64,000 bases of DNA from Nemertoderma westbladi (taxonomy: Eukaryota > Xenacoelomorpha > Nemertodermatida > Nemertodermatidae), in the NCBI GenBank assembly GCA_032718475.1, contig JAUCBJ010000071.1, forward strand, positions 1 to 64,000. The letters run 5' to 3'. The first letter of the stretch is position 1. The number at the start of each line of letters is the position of its first letter. The position numbers and the translations under genes are program-made. Below are positions 33,634 to 44,275 of the stretch, piece after piece. Under the pieces are notes generated by a model that ran no database searches, was not told where the DNA came from, and saw nothing but the letters and a program-made list of their open reading frames with translations.

Positions 33634-34545
33634 GATTAAGATTCAGTGGGTACTGCTGGAGAAGTAAACATGAGCAGGTCATACCAGATCTACTTTTCTG
33701 GCAACCAACTCATGGAAAGCGTAGTCGTGGACGACCGGCCATAACATATATAGATCAACTTGAAAGGGATACTGAACTTGGGAGAAACGAAATTGCGACA
33801 ACTATGGAGAATCGGGAAGCCTGGAAGGATCTCATTTCCACTGTCCGAGTTCGCTCAACCTAGTAGTAGTAGTTGGAGAATCGGGAAGCCTGGAAGGATC
33901 TCATTTCCACTGTCCGAGTTCGCTCGACCTAGTAGTAGTAGTTGGAGAATCAGGAAGCCTGGAAGGATCTCATTTCCACTGTCCGAGTTCGCTCGACCTA
34001 GCAGTAGTAGTTGGAGAATCGGGAAGCCTGGAAGGATCTCATTTCCACTGTCCGAGTTCGCTCGACCTAGTAGTAGTAGTTAGAGAATCGGGAAGCCTGG
34101 AAGGATCTCATTTCCACTGTCCGAGTTCGCTCGACCTAGTAGTAGTAGTTGGAGAATCGGGAAGCCTGGAAGGATCTCATTTCCACTGTCCGAGTTCGCT
34201 CGACCTAGTAGTAGTTGGAGAATCGGGAAGCCTGGAAGGATCTCATTTCCACTGTCCGAGTTCGCTCGACCTAGTAGTAGTAGTTGGAGAATCGGGAAGC
34301 CTGGAAGGTTCTCATTTCTACTGTCCGAGTTCGCTCAACCTAGTAGTAGTAGTTGGAGAATCGGGAAGCCTGGAAGGATCTCATTTCCACTGTGCGAGTT
34401 CGCTCGACCTAGTAGTAGTAGTTGGAGAATCGGGAAGCCTGGAAGGATCTCATTTCTACTGTCCGAGTTCGCTCAACCTAGTAGTAGTTGGAGAATCGGG
34501 AAGCCTGAAGGATCTCATTTCTACTGTCCGAGCTCACACGACCTA
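33634..34545 (+). mobile_element. LINE-C: 3' end of a LINE-A-type element with an expanded tail
   Basis: The first 200 bases encode the C-terminus of the LINE-A clade reverse transcriptase (LRFSGYCWRSKHEQVIPDLL, then a GRP segment, YIDQLERDTEL, MENREAWKDLISTVRVRST). The stop codon falls in a (TAG)n tail. The copy is severely 5'-truncated. From 33804 its last 69 bases are repeated in tandem. Confidence 0.8.
33804..34545 (+). repeat. 69-bp tandem repeat derived from the LINE-C 3' terminus, about 11 copies
   Basis: Units start GGAGAATCGGGAAGCCTGGA at about 33804, 33875, 33944, 34013, 34082, 34151, 34217, 34286, 34354, 34423 and 34489. Each carries the last 20 or so codons of the LINE ORF plus two to four TAG triplets, and length differences between units come mostly from the TAG count. 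Later units carry shared variants (TTTCTACTG, CGCTCAACC), so block duplications also occurred. Confidence 0.9.
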
Positions 34546-36325
34546 AATTATATTCTTATTACTCTTTAAGAATGTTATTCTTATATTTCTAAACTATCCA
34601 TACATCTTAGATACTGATTTTGTACAATTATGTACCGGTAGCATTGGCTTGTCAAATTGCATTCAAGATAAAAATCAAAAGATTAAAGGCCCCAAGATAA
34701 AAAGTAAAATTAATATTTATTATAATCAGAGGATTTTAGGATAAATTGATGTTTAAAGGTATACAAATGTATACGATAGGCAGGGATAAGCATTTTAGAG
34801 CAAGGCAAAGCTGCCAGTTCTGGAAAAACTATGTGTATCGCAATCCCCTTATATATTTCTGTTTTTCCAAGTTTTTCCAGATTGTTTATTAAAAAGGGTT
34901 GATTTTCGATATAATAAGAACATTGAGCGAAACAATATAATTTCTAAAATAACGTTAAATTGCCCCTTTTACAAAATAACTAATTATTACCAACAGCTGC
35001 GGTACATAGCATGCTAAAGTATCACCAACTGAAATACTACAATTCCTACATTAATAGTTGTTTATTTTTAAATTCAATTAATTACGTAATTAATATTTAT
35101 AGTCAAATATAAATGAAAACCTGAAAATATCGTAAAGGAACAGCAACAGTGAAAGCAAATCTAATACTGTCGAAAGATTTATATCGAAACAACTTATTAA
35201 GACAGGAATTAATTTAATATTTTGTGAATTAATTTTCTATGCGCAGCTGATATAGTAATAGTTTGGAGTCTATTCTGGAAATATTACCCTCCATTAAATA
35301 AATGCATTTATATTGGTAATCAATACATCGATAAGGTAATATATATTGGCAACTATTTTTAGGCGTCGTAGGAAACGACTCAAACAGCTGATTGCCCCAT
35401 AGGTAGCAATATAACCTGTTATTGGCAATTATTTGCCGTTGCCATGGAGATTAACTACACAGTAGTTATCGTATATTTATTGGAGTTATGCAAATGAAGG
35501 ATAATATCAGACCAGTTTAACTGTAATTAATCACTACTTATTGAATAACGCAAAATTAATTTCTGTCAGCGGCCTATTTATTTATTTTCTATCGATACAA
35601 TTTTACGTAAAAAACGATAAAATCAGGTTTCCAAAAGAGACGGAAATAATAAGAAAAAATAAATTCCAAAATTATTACCAAATACCAAATTTAATAATAA
35701 AATTAAATTTAATACCAAATTAAATTAGACTGCGGTTTTGAGCTGATAAAACCCTTTAATGCAGATGGTAAATAAAATTTACAAGAATAAAATAAACCAA
35801 AAAACAAAACTGACTAATTCGAAAAGTCAAAACCGCATTCTAATTGAAGACGTTATTATTGTTTAATGATTCGCGCACAATATTTATATATAGACCTACC
35901 GGTATATGTTGGGCACAATATTTATATATAGACCTACCGGTATATGTTGGGCACAATATATATATATAGACCTACCGGTATATGTTGGGCACAATATATA
36001 TATATAGACCTACCGGTATATGTTGCGAACATTTAAAAAAGTACGGTTTGTAAAATTAAAGTTATTGTATTATATATATAATATATATATATATCTGTAG
36101 TAAATTCCACAGGTAAACCTATTGGTCATATATATTATTATATATTACTTGCACAATAATAACCGATGTAGAGGTGATAATCAAGGATTTACTGGATAAC
36201 AAAGTAAACCCAATCCAGTCTTCGGTACGTCAGCTAATCAACCTGAGGTGAAAATAAAGTAACGTGGAATTTTCACCAGAATGTTGAGTTTCTTCTAAGA
36301 TCCTCGTTCGAGTCATTTTTTTTTA
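34546..36325. other. AT-rich gene-free region
   Basis: No credible ORF is present. The stretch 35.6-35.75 kb is nearly pure A/T with short direct repeats (AATTTAATA). A 38-bp minisatellite is listed separately. The dinucleotide run near 36070-36095 is (AT)n. Confidence 0.4.
35875..36026. repeat. 38-bp minisatellite, four copies
   Basis: The unit starts GCACAATATTTATATATAGA and ends CCTACCGGTATATGTTGG. Four consecutive copies differ only in TATTTATA versus TATATATA and a final G/C change. Each contains the palindrome TACCGGTA. Confidence 0.85.
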
Positions 36326-38260
36326 CTAAGTTCGATTGGTAAAGGCCTCGGGTGGGAGACTTCCCTTAGCGGAGACTAACTGGAAAGTCTCAATAGCTTT
36401 ACCGAATATCCAATTGGTCTCTTTAAGACAAAGCTCGGAGAAGGAGCTGGTCATTCCTGTCTGCTGACAGAGCGCCTGCACGAGGTGTTGTTTCTCTTGG
36501 GGGGTGGGTTCGGTGGAGTTGGAGGGCCCTAGGGAGACGGCGGCTATCTGGGGGACTGGGTTGGGGTAGCCGGAGTTCTGGGCCACCGGGTTGGGGTAGC
36601 CGGAGTTCTGGGGCACCGGGTTGGGGGAGCTGGACGCCGGTGGAGTCGACGACGACGCGAGGAACCGTTGCAACTCCTCCGCGGTAGGCGTCCCGATCGT
36701 TAGGTGGTCGTTCACGATCAGCAGTGTTCCCCCGCCCTTGGGATGCGGTTGGGCGATAAACATCCGGTAGAAGTGGCGCAGAACCTCGTCGCCGTTCGCC
36801 TTCTCCGTGAAGAATCCGCGGACTACGAAGGCTAGGAGGGTGGGGATGGCGAAGGGGACGTCGATGTTGAAGCTGTGGAGGTGGTGGACGGTGGATGGCA
36901 TCTTGTTGAGCAAGGCGACAACGCTAAGCTTCGTGTTGTGGAGGAGCCGCGCTCTCAACGTGGTACCGCTAACGCGCAGAAGGTTGCGACTGTTGCAAAA
37001 CACCTCGTTGCTATAGGGACGGTTTGGGGCGTTGTTGTGGGGACTGCGGGGCGCGGTAACCAAGGAGAATATCGCGTCGTCATGGTAAGCCTCGAGGAGC
37101 AGCTGTCTGTTACCGCTGTCGTACGTCGTGAAGTACTGCTGGAGGAAATTCGTTATGGGCGGGAGAACGTCGCCAAATTCGCAGAAGTTAGGCAACATCG
37201 ACGGCATATTAACGGTGTTCTCTATGCCGAACTCGATGCGAGGCGGTAAGTCGTGGTCGTCTAATCGGTTCAATGCAGGGAAGTAGCGACGCAATGACGT
37301 CACGTAGCCCTTATTATCCGGGTAGATATCGCATATCGGGTTCCCATCCAATGTCAACTCCTCCAACTTGAGACCCCGGATTTTGTCCAACTCGATGTCA
37401 GTTCGTATCGAATTGTGCGACAAGTTGAGCATTTTTATCGGCAGGATGTTGACAAACGGCACCAAGCCATCCAGGTTGTTGATTCTGTTATTGGTGAGGT
37501 TAATGCCAGTTACGTCAGGGAAGGTGGCTTTGATGATTTTAGCGACGGCAAGAAAACAATAGGGGCGGGCGAGAGCGCAGCTGAAGGAGTGAAGAGCGAA
37601 TGTCTGGTCGCTAGAGAAACGGGATAGATCAAGGATATGCGTTGTGGCGTTGTATCTACGGTAAAGGACGAGTTTAATATGGTCCAATTGGGCTTCGGTG
37701 AGGGCAAACTTGGGCTGATTTCCCCTGTTGAACCCAGAATCAACGCCAATGTCGTTAACTTTGTTTACATAGATGTTCAGTTTCATTCCTGAATGTGTCG
37801 TAATTCGCCGCGAAGCGTTCTTTAGGGCGTCAGAAACGGCGTGATTTTCAACTATAAAGACGGCAGTTTGACCCTCAAAGTGAAAGTTTTGAGAGTTAAT
37901 GTTCATGGCGGTGGTTTTCTCCAGGGCAGTTAGGAGCCAATCTTTCCCCATCCGCATGGCTTGCGGTATGTGCACCTTGTAGTGGGAGGAATTGGATCCG
38001 GGTCCATTGGTTATGGTGCGGATGTGGGATGGAGGCGGTTGGTGGCGATGGTACGGCGCAGATCCCCGTCGCGAGTAGGGCGACATTCCCGAGCGCATCT
38101 TACCACCACGACCGCCGGTAAACTCCGTGTTATCGTAGCGCATCTGTACGTCGTTGTCGGGTCGCCGTCCCAAGTAGGCGCCTCGCCCCCCTCCGCCCCT
38201 ACCTCGGTAGGGTCGACCGCGTCCACCACCGCGCCATTTCGGCTGGTATTGGGACGACAT
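36326..38260 (-). CDS. nxf1: NXF1/TAP-like nuclear mRNA export factor, intronless
   Basis: This open frame of 644 residues starts at ATG 38260, close to the usual NXF1 length. In order: an Arg/Gly-rich N-terminus (1-60; RNA and transportin binding in the family); an RRM-like domain (about 93-170, YKVHIPQAMRMGKDWLL); leucine-rich repeats (about 205-330, ITGINLTNNRINNLDGL-like and LEELTLDGNPICD); an NTF2-like domain (about 365-535, FLQQYFTTYDSGNRQ); a Pro/Asn linker; and a TAP-C/UBA-like end (about 595-644, with ETNWIFGKAIETFQL). In the family the NTF2 domain pairs with NXT1, and the NTF2 and UBA domains bind FG nucleoporins to carry mRNP through the pore. The frame has no introns and ends just before nine A residues. 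A retrogene is possible, but a TATA-like element upstream suggests a real promoter. Confidence 0.9.
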   Translation of the reverse strand: MSSQYQPKWRGGGRGRPYRGRGGGGRGAYLGRRPDNDVQMRYDNTEFTGGRGGKMRSGMSPYSRRGSAPYHRHQPPPSHIRTITNGPGSNSSHYKVHIPQAMRMGKDWLLTALEKTTAMNINSQNFHFEGQTAVFIVENHAVSDALKNASRRITTHSGMKLNIYVNKVNDIGVDSGFNRGNQPKFALTEAQLDHIKLVLYRRYNATTHILDLSRFSSDQTFALHSFSCALARPYCFLAVAKIIKATFPDVTGINLTNNRINNLDGLVPFVNILPIKMLNLSHNSIRTDIELDKIRGLKLEELTLDGNPICDIYPDNKGYVTSLRRYFPALNRLDDHDLPPRIEFGIENTVNMPSMLPNFCEFGDVLPPITNFLQQYFTTYDSGNRQLLLEAYHDDAIFSLVTAPRSPHNNAPNRPYSNEVFCNSRNLLRVSGTTLRARLLHNTKLSVVALLNKMPSTVHHLHSFNIDVPFAIPTLLAFVVRGFFTEKANGDEVLRHFYRMFIAQPHPKGGGTLLIVNDHLTIGTPTAEELQRFLASSSTPPASSSPNPVPQNSGYPNPVAQNSGYPNPVPQIAAVSLGPSNSTEPTPQEKQHLVQALCQQTGMTSSFSELCLKETNWIFGKAIETFQLVSAKGSLPPEAFTNRT

Positions 38261-38308
38261 TATTTTGTTACAAATACTGCAGTCGAATTGATGTTAAATC
38301 GTCTATGA

Positions 38309-38315
38309 ATATATA
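38309..38315 (-). promoter_or_regulatory. Candidate TATA box of the NXF1-like gene
   Basis: CTATATATTC is read on the minus strand about 50 bases before the ATG. The spacing would allow a start site near 38285 and a short leader. This is based on motif and position only. Confidence 0.35.
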
Positions 38316-38433
38316 GCGCCAAAAGAAACGAAATATCGATTGTCGATAGCAGCTCAAATGAGTGTGTAGTTTTACAGTTTTATATACAGATAATCCACGC
38401 CGGCCAGGTAACAGGACGTTACGTACCCACACA

Positions 38434-38493
38434 CAGGACGATTCGTACCCAACTTACTCACCTTATCTGTTATCGGCAGGACGAATCGTCCTG
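38434..38493. repeat. 13-bp inverted repeat
   Basis: CAGGACGATTCGT (38434-38446) is matched by ACGAATCGTCCTG (38481-38493), with a 34-base loop. It lies about 170 bases upstream of the NXF1-like start. Its function is unknown. Confidence 0.6.
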
Positions 38494-41339
38494 TCTACAA
38501 CACCTAGTTGGAATGTTTTGAATCGTTGCCAAGTAGCTGTACAGTACCAATTTGACCCTCCCCACCCCACCCCACCACACCTATCATATCAGTTATAAGA
38601 CTTTGGCAGACACCAACATGTGGATTAGGATGTCATGGCAGCAGACACAAGGTCAGAACCTGGCCTTGGCATTTTGCTCATATTCTCCATTCTCACTCTA
38701 TCTGTCTATCCTGAATCCGTACCAGTGCTGTAGTGATAAACTCCAATCCCCTGTCAATCAATCCTCCAATCCCCTGACAGCCTGATTTCTATTTCCACTT
38801 CGCGCAGCACTACCAAAATGCAAGAGTTTTTATAATTTTCACAAAAATGTAAATTTTAAAATCTGCGACATTTCCTCAATTTTCATGAAATATATCTGAA
38901 ATTCGATGTACTGTCACTGTACAGGAGTTCATCCTCCGGCATAGGTATTGAATGATGTTAAATATTATGTTCATGATCATGACGAGTGGCCAATTTTCCA
39001 TCGTATATACTCTTGTTCCATTGTATATTTTTCATGTACGGTATTACGCACTCTTCTTGAGGACTACACACAACAGCACAACACGTAAATCATACGTTCA
39101 GTCTTCAGTACATGCATGGTGCTGGTGCATTGGATACAATCACAATGCTCATTTAACAAATGAGACACCATCTGACCATCAGAATACTGCAATAATAGGT
39201 ACCGGAGCTGAAAATTTATAAATTTATTTTAACTAGTCAGCTAGTACTGTACAGTCATAGCAGCATACTGGCATAGCAACCCAACTTGTAACCTTTCTTA
39301 AGAAACAGGCTGACAGGGTTGGATATTTAGGCCTATGTATCATAGGCATAGCCCTGTAGCTGTGTAGCCTACCGGCTGACCGGTCAGCCGGTAGTGTTAT
39401 TGGACCCATCAGGCTGTCAGGCATTACAGCATTACGCCAGGCCTCGCTCGGCCAGTCAGCCAGCCCATCTGCCAGTAACTGGCCTAGTCGTTTATCATTG
39501 TTCTGTTGTTCAGTTGTTGTCGATGTAGGGTAAACTGGGGTGAAGTGAGCTACTTTTGTAGTTTTTCGTGTTTTAAAAATAGTTATTTTCTCATTGAGGA
39601 AATACCAATGTATTCCTTTGTGCACTAGGCCTACATTACTGCATTATTGCTCTAAACAATCTCACAAAAATTATAACATAATTTGCCTATTAAATAGGCC
39701 TAGTCAAATTATACCTTTTGTTTAGAGCACACAAGTAGCTCAATTTACCCCACTCATGGGGCAAAGTGACACTAGCTCTAAAATCATTTGCAAAACCATT
39801 TAACCCCAATCAGTGATTGCCTTATGAGAAAAATCAAGAGATAATTTGCCTATTAAATAGGCAGATTATTTATTTTTTTTGACATTTCGAATAGCTCACT
39901 TTACCCCACTCATGACAGCATGATGCATGAGGCAAAGTGAGCTTCCCTCGAAAATGAGGTCTAAAACCATTTTACCCCACTTAGTACAGTAGTAATTTTC
40001 TGGGCAGTGCAGGGGGTAAAGTGAACCATTTTTTATGTTTTTAAAAAATATATAAACATACAGTAGGCTATGCTGCTATGCAGTTATAGGCCAACGAATT
40101 ATGAATTATAGAACATTACAAAATTATTAGGCCCTATTATAAATCTAAATAACCAGCAAACAAACAATAAACCTTAATACAGTCTGACAGTAGGCCTAGT
40201 AGTGGAAATTGTAGCACAACTGGCACTAATCTGCAGGCCTAAGACGTTTATTTATTAGACCGACCTCGGGCCTGACCTGACAGCTAAAACCTAGAGTTAG
40301 GTAATAGTATAACCTGATAACGTACTGACGTAGGCCGTACTGAGTAGTCGTCGTTGTTGTAAACAATTGACAGTCAGACAGTCAGACAGCAGGACAGTCC
40401 AGCATCCAGCCTACTGGCCTACCGCTACCAGCTGACCAGCAGCAGTCGTTGGTCGTTCTGTCTTTACTATCAGACTATCTGACTGTTTGATTTTTTTTTT
40501 TTACGTCAACAACAAATTATATGCACTAAACAGATAAAATCGCAATGTAAAGCGAAACAACGATGAGAAACAACAATGAATATTATATAACTATGCATAG
40601 TAGTGTACTATATGGCACGGTAACATGAGAGATGTTGCACAATTGCATTAGTTTTAAAACAAATGGGTCTCAACATCACAAGCGTAGGTAAAATATAATT
40701 AATGTTAATGTGCAGTATAAACAAGAAGGATATCGTATGTAGTGAATATAAATATAGATATGTATGTAAATATGAGTGTAAATATAATTAATGTAACGTA
40801 CTGTAAAAACAAGAAGGATAGCGTATGTAGTGACGTGTGGATGGCCTCATGAGGTTTCACCTCGTTTCCATGAGGGTCCAGAATAAAACTCAAGTAAAAT
40901 AAATATCTGTGAATATAATTAGCGGTAAGTATATAAAAGAGTAAAAAGCAGATATAATTGAATTAAAGGTAGATACTGACTGTGGTTTATCTAAGAGTAA
41001 AAAAAACAGATAAAATTGAAATAAAAGGTAGACACTGTACAGTACATTCTGTAGATGGGTTGGAACCATAGATAACGTAAGTATTGTGTGAACGAAGGTC
41101 TAAGCCTGAGATAATAACAAGAGTAGTATATATTATAAATCTAAAATACGTTAAAAATTTAATAAATAGAGATATTATTGTATCGGTCGGTCTAAAATTC
41201 GTTAAAAATTAAAAATTAGTTACTGCTGTACTGCCTGACTACTGACTACTGTCAGACTGTACACTCACATGCAGTACTGCAGTCTGGCTATCAGCCTAGG
41301 CCAGTCTGGGAAATTAGCCCAATAAGGAAACTTATTTAT
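38494..41339. other. Gene-free region with GGGGTAAAGTGAGC-type repeats
   Basis: From 39.52 to 40.03 kb, variants of GGGG(T/C)AAAGTGA(G)C recur in both orientations. Examples are near 39535, 39745-39770, 39890-39955 and 40015, with one imperfect hairpin (AGCTCACTTTACCCC...GGCAAAGTGAGCT). This looks like a decayed repeat family. The stretch near 40.68-40.86 kb repeats AACAAGAAGGATA(T/G)CGTATGTAGTG. No gene is seen. Confidence 0.4.
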
Positions 41340-41422
41340 TTCCCTATAGGGAAGTTTTTATTTCCCTATAGGGAAATCACAGTTTTTCCCTATAGGGAAA
41401 TCACAGTTTTCCCTATAGGGAA
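41340..41422. repeat. Four phased copies of the palindrome TTCCCTATAGGGAA
   Basis: Perfect 14-bp palindromes start at 41340, 41362, 41386 and 41409, a spacing of 22-24 bases. Linkers are GTTTTTA-like or TCACAGTTT-like. It could be a clustered binding site for a dimeric protein or a small satellite seed. Confidence 0.85.
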
Positions 41423-41732
41423 ATTATACAATATCTTGGTTTCTATTCATTTTACTTGATTTTTATTTATTTTAGACTTTAAATTTTCTGTTTCTGTTAA
41501 TAATAATGAATAATATTAAGTGCTATGATTCAAAATAAATCGGCTAATAATATTGAATATGAAACTATCGCATTTGACTGTTTGAAGTACCGTACCTGAT
41601 ATTAGATTCTTAATGTCAGAATGTCGTAGGCTATTTCTAAAAGCAGTATAAGTACATCAAATACTGGTACATACTGACATACATAAACATATGTAATTTT
41701 AATTTTTACTTGTTTCGTTATCCAGGTGGAGA

Positions 41733-41998
41733 GCGCAAATGGAGCATTTGCGCCGTGCGAGCGCATGGCCGACGGCGTTGGCCATGTGGTATTGTTCTAG
41801 AATATTACAGTATTATTAATCCCATGTAAAGTTAAAAGTTAAAGCCCATATTGCTGATGGAAAATAACAAATGCCTACCTTGATTTTGTTAAGGTCAGTT
41901 TTGTTTATACTTGAAGGCTTACATATATAAGTATACATGGGCATAATATTCCAAATACTTTTGTTGCGCCTGTCGATTCGTATGAATCGACAGGCGCA
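41733..41998. repeat. Cluster of three strong hairpins
   Basis: Hairpin 1 is GCGCAAATG-GAG-CATTTGCGC (41733-41753). Hairpin 2 is CATGGCC, a 9-base loop, then GGCCATG (41764-41786). Hairpin 3 has a perfect 15-bp stem, TGCGCCTGTCGATTC (41965-41979) with GTAT loop and its complement to 41998. All stems are GC-rich in AT-rich DNA. Confidence 0.8.
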
Positions 41999-42049
41999 TA
42001 GACCCCCCCAATTTATATTACTTGCGCATGTACATTAGTAGGCCTACAG

Positions 42050-43855
42050 AAGTACTTGGGTATTCCTGTATTCACAATATTCAACTACCATATATGAAGA
42101 TAGGGTACGTTTTGACTAAAATTCTGCATCTGATGTAACGTTTTGACTAGGCCTATCTGCCAAAAGAACCTCCACTATATCTGCCCTACATGTAGGCCTA
42201 CCATATTATTAAATTATTATTTATACTTCAAAAATTTGTGGCACGAAACACATCACACGAAATGGAATTACAATAAAAGCAGGCCATTTAAAACCATCTT
42301 CAATCAATTAATTCAGCACCTTGGAAAACCTAATAAAAAAAATTATTCAAATTTGTTGAATTGACAAAGGTGGTTCTGAATTAACGAGACGAGGGTGGAC
42401 CCAGAGCTATCGAGGGTGGTCCCTGAATTAACGAGTGAGGACCCAGAGTTAATAGGGATATTCCCTGGATTAATAAAAAATAATTAATACCAAAACTAAT
42501 AACAAAAAAAACACCCAAAATATAATACCAGCAAATACAGAAATATACTCATATTAACAAATAACACAAAAATAATTATTTAATAAAAAATTTAATATTG
42601 AACTTTTAAAGCTCTAAAATCATAAAGAAAACCCATGAAGGTGTATTCCAATTACAATTGTTCAACCCCAGTGATTTTAAAATACACCAGACATGTCAGA
42701 GAGCATTGTAAGTATTATTTCCTTTGTGCAAAAATTAATTCTTCTTGATATATTATATGCAAAATTTTCATGCATATTCAAACAATCAAAAGCGTGAAAC
42801 CGGTAGTCATACAGCAATTGGATGTCTTTAGTAGGATCGGAAACACTCTAGAGAACATTTAAAATAAACTTCATCATTCCAAAGTGAATACTTCTTGAGA
42901 TATAGCCTTTCAAAAAATTAACCAATCATAGACCACGTAGCAAAACCCGACAATCCAACAGCTATAAAACATCGTCAGTGAGTTAGGGCATACTCCAGAG
43001 AATATTCTTAGCTTTCAAACTTCATCCCAAAGTGAAGCAAACTCGAGTTATCGTCGTTCAAAGCATTAGCCAATCAGGCGCCGTATCTGATGACCACGGT
43101 ATGGGGGTGACTTGGGACCTCAACGCGAGATTCAGAACACCATCCAAAACATATTCGCATAAAATCTTATCACTAATTGTCAAGGCCTAGGTAAGTTTTC
43201 AGCGTTTGAATATTTGAGCCAATCAGGTGCCAGATACAGTGACCACGGTACGCGCATGACCTGAGACCCCAATGGAAGGTTCAGAGTACTGGCCAAAACA
43301 TTTTCGCATCAAATTGTACCGTAAAATGTTACTGCATATCAGCAAAGTCACCTACCGGTATTTGATCAGCAAAAGATCAGGTCTGACTGTGTGATTTGGG
43401 TCTGATCATATTTTCCTTTGCATGCATAAGAAGCCCTTCAATGGTCACTATCCGCTACATTGATCTAATCCATATCGTCAGATAGCCCGTGTTGCTGTTA
43501 TAAGATTTATTTTGATTTGGTGCGATTTGGGTAATTTTAGTTTTTTTGGGGTAAACTATGGTATTAATAACTTCCAGTAAAATCCCAACGTTAAGAACAT
43601 TGCTAGAAACGTCAATCATCTATAGCCTACAAACTAAGGGTAACTATCAGCCAGTTACTGTACATGGGCAGATGGGTATACTATAAGTACAGGAGTACCC
43701 AGTACTTGGATATTCCTGTATTGACAATACTCAACTATATAAAGATAGGGTACGTTTTGACTAAAATACGGCATCTGATGTAACGTTTTGACTAGGCCTA
43801 TCTGCCAAAAGAACCTCCACTAAATATGCCATACATGTAGGCCTACCATACCTGC
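42050..43855. repeat. Pair of direct repeats (about 150 bp) flanking diverged tandem blocks
   Basis: The sequence from GTATTCCTGTATT through GATAGGGTACGTTTTGACTA and TCTGCCAAAAGAACCTCCAC to CATGTAGGCCTACCATA stands at about 42058-42210 and 43709-43855, with a few differences. Between them, two blocks starting CCAATCAGG(C/T)GCC (about 43072 and 43220) and sharing GACCACGGTA and CAAAACATATTCGCAT-like segments form a diverged tandem pair. No ORF was found. Two solo copies or the ends of a larger element are both possible. Confidence 0.7.
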
Positions 43856-43996
43856 ACCGGTGCTCACTACAGACTGTGGAGATAGCTACCGGCAAGAGGT
43901 GCTTGGTATATAGTTTTAGTCAGTAATGGCATACAGCAACTACTGACTTTAATAATAATAAATGAATTGTTGTGGGGTGAGTGACGTTGAATTAAA

Positions 43997-44275
43997 TATA
44001 TAATGTAGATAGGACAATATGATAATGCTCTCCATAGCGAAAAATATCAACCGGCCCTATTGGGGCTCGAACCCGGTACCTAGGTTTCAAACTTCTGGTT
44101 ATCATCAGCCGGGTGACTGTACTGAGCTACCAGACCGGATGAATATTTCGCTGTGGAGTGGGAGATCATATTTAGGCCAACTAATCACTCAAATACCGGG
44201 TTCGAGCCCCAATAGGGCCGGTTGATATTTTTCGCTATGGAGAGCATTATCATATTGTCCTATCTACATTATATA
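43997..44275. repeat. Foldback tRNA-derived SINE with perfect 82-bp inverted arms
   Basis: The arms 43997-44078 and 44194-44275 are exact reverse complements, read base by base. The central 115 bases together with the left arm form, on the minus strand, a tRNA-like sequence (about 44136-44046). It has an A box (GGTAGCTCAGT), a B box (GGGTTCGAGCCCC) and acceptor ends that pair over seven positions with wobble. The right arm repeats its 3' half in the opposite sense. Confidence 0.85.

Noticed and set aside
33760-34083. 107-residue ORF of repeated WRIGKPGRISFPLSEFARPS-type units
   Set aside because: It is the LINE-derived 69-bp repeat read in a non-LINE frame.
35541-35723. 60-residue Lys/Asn/Ile-rich ORF
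   Set aside because: It is chance in nearly pure AT sequence.
36875-38308. Plus-strand ORFs opposite the NXF1-like gene
   Set aside because: They are shadow frames of a GC-rich gene on the other strand, with no domains.
41764-41800. Helitron 3' end (hairpin then CTAG)
   Set aside because: The base after CTAG is A, not the T expected of the AT target, and no matching TC start or Rep/helicase was found.
44046-44136. Functional tRNA gene on the minus strand
   Set aside because: A and B boxes and a wobble-rich acceptor stem are present, but the anticodon and T stems do not pair well, and half of it is duplicated in inverted form. It is a tRNA-derived SINE.
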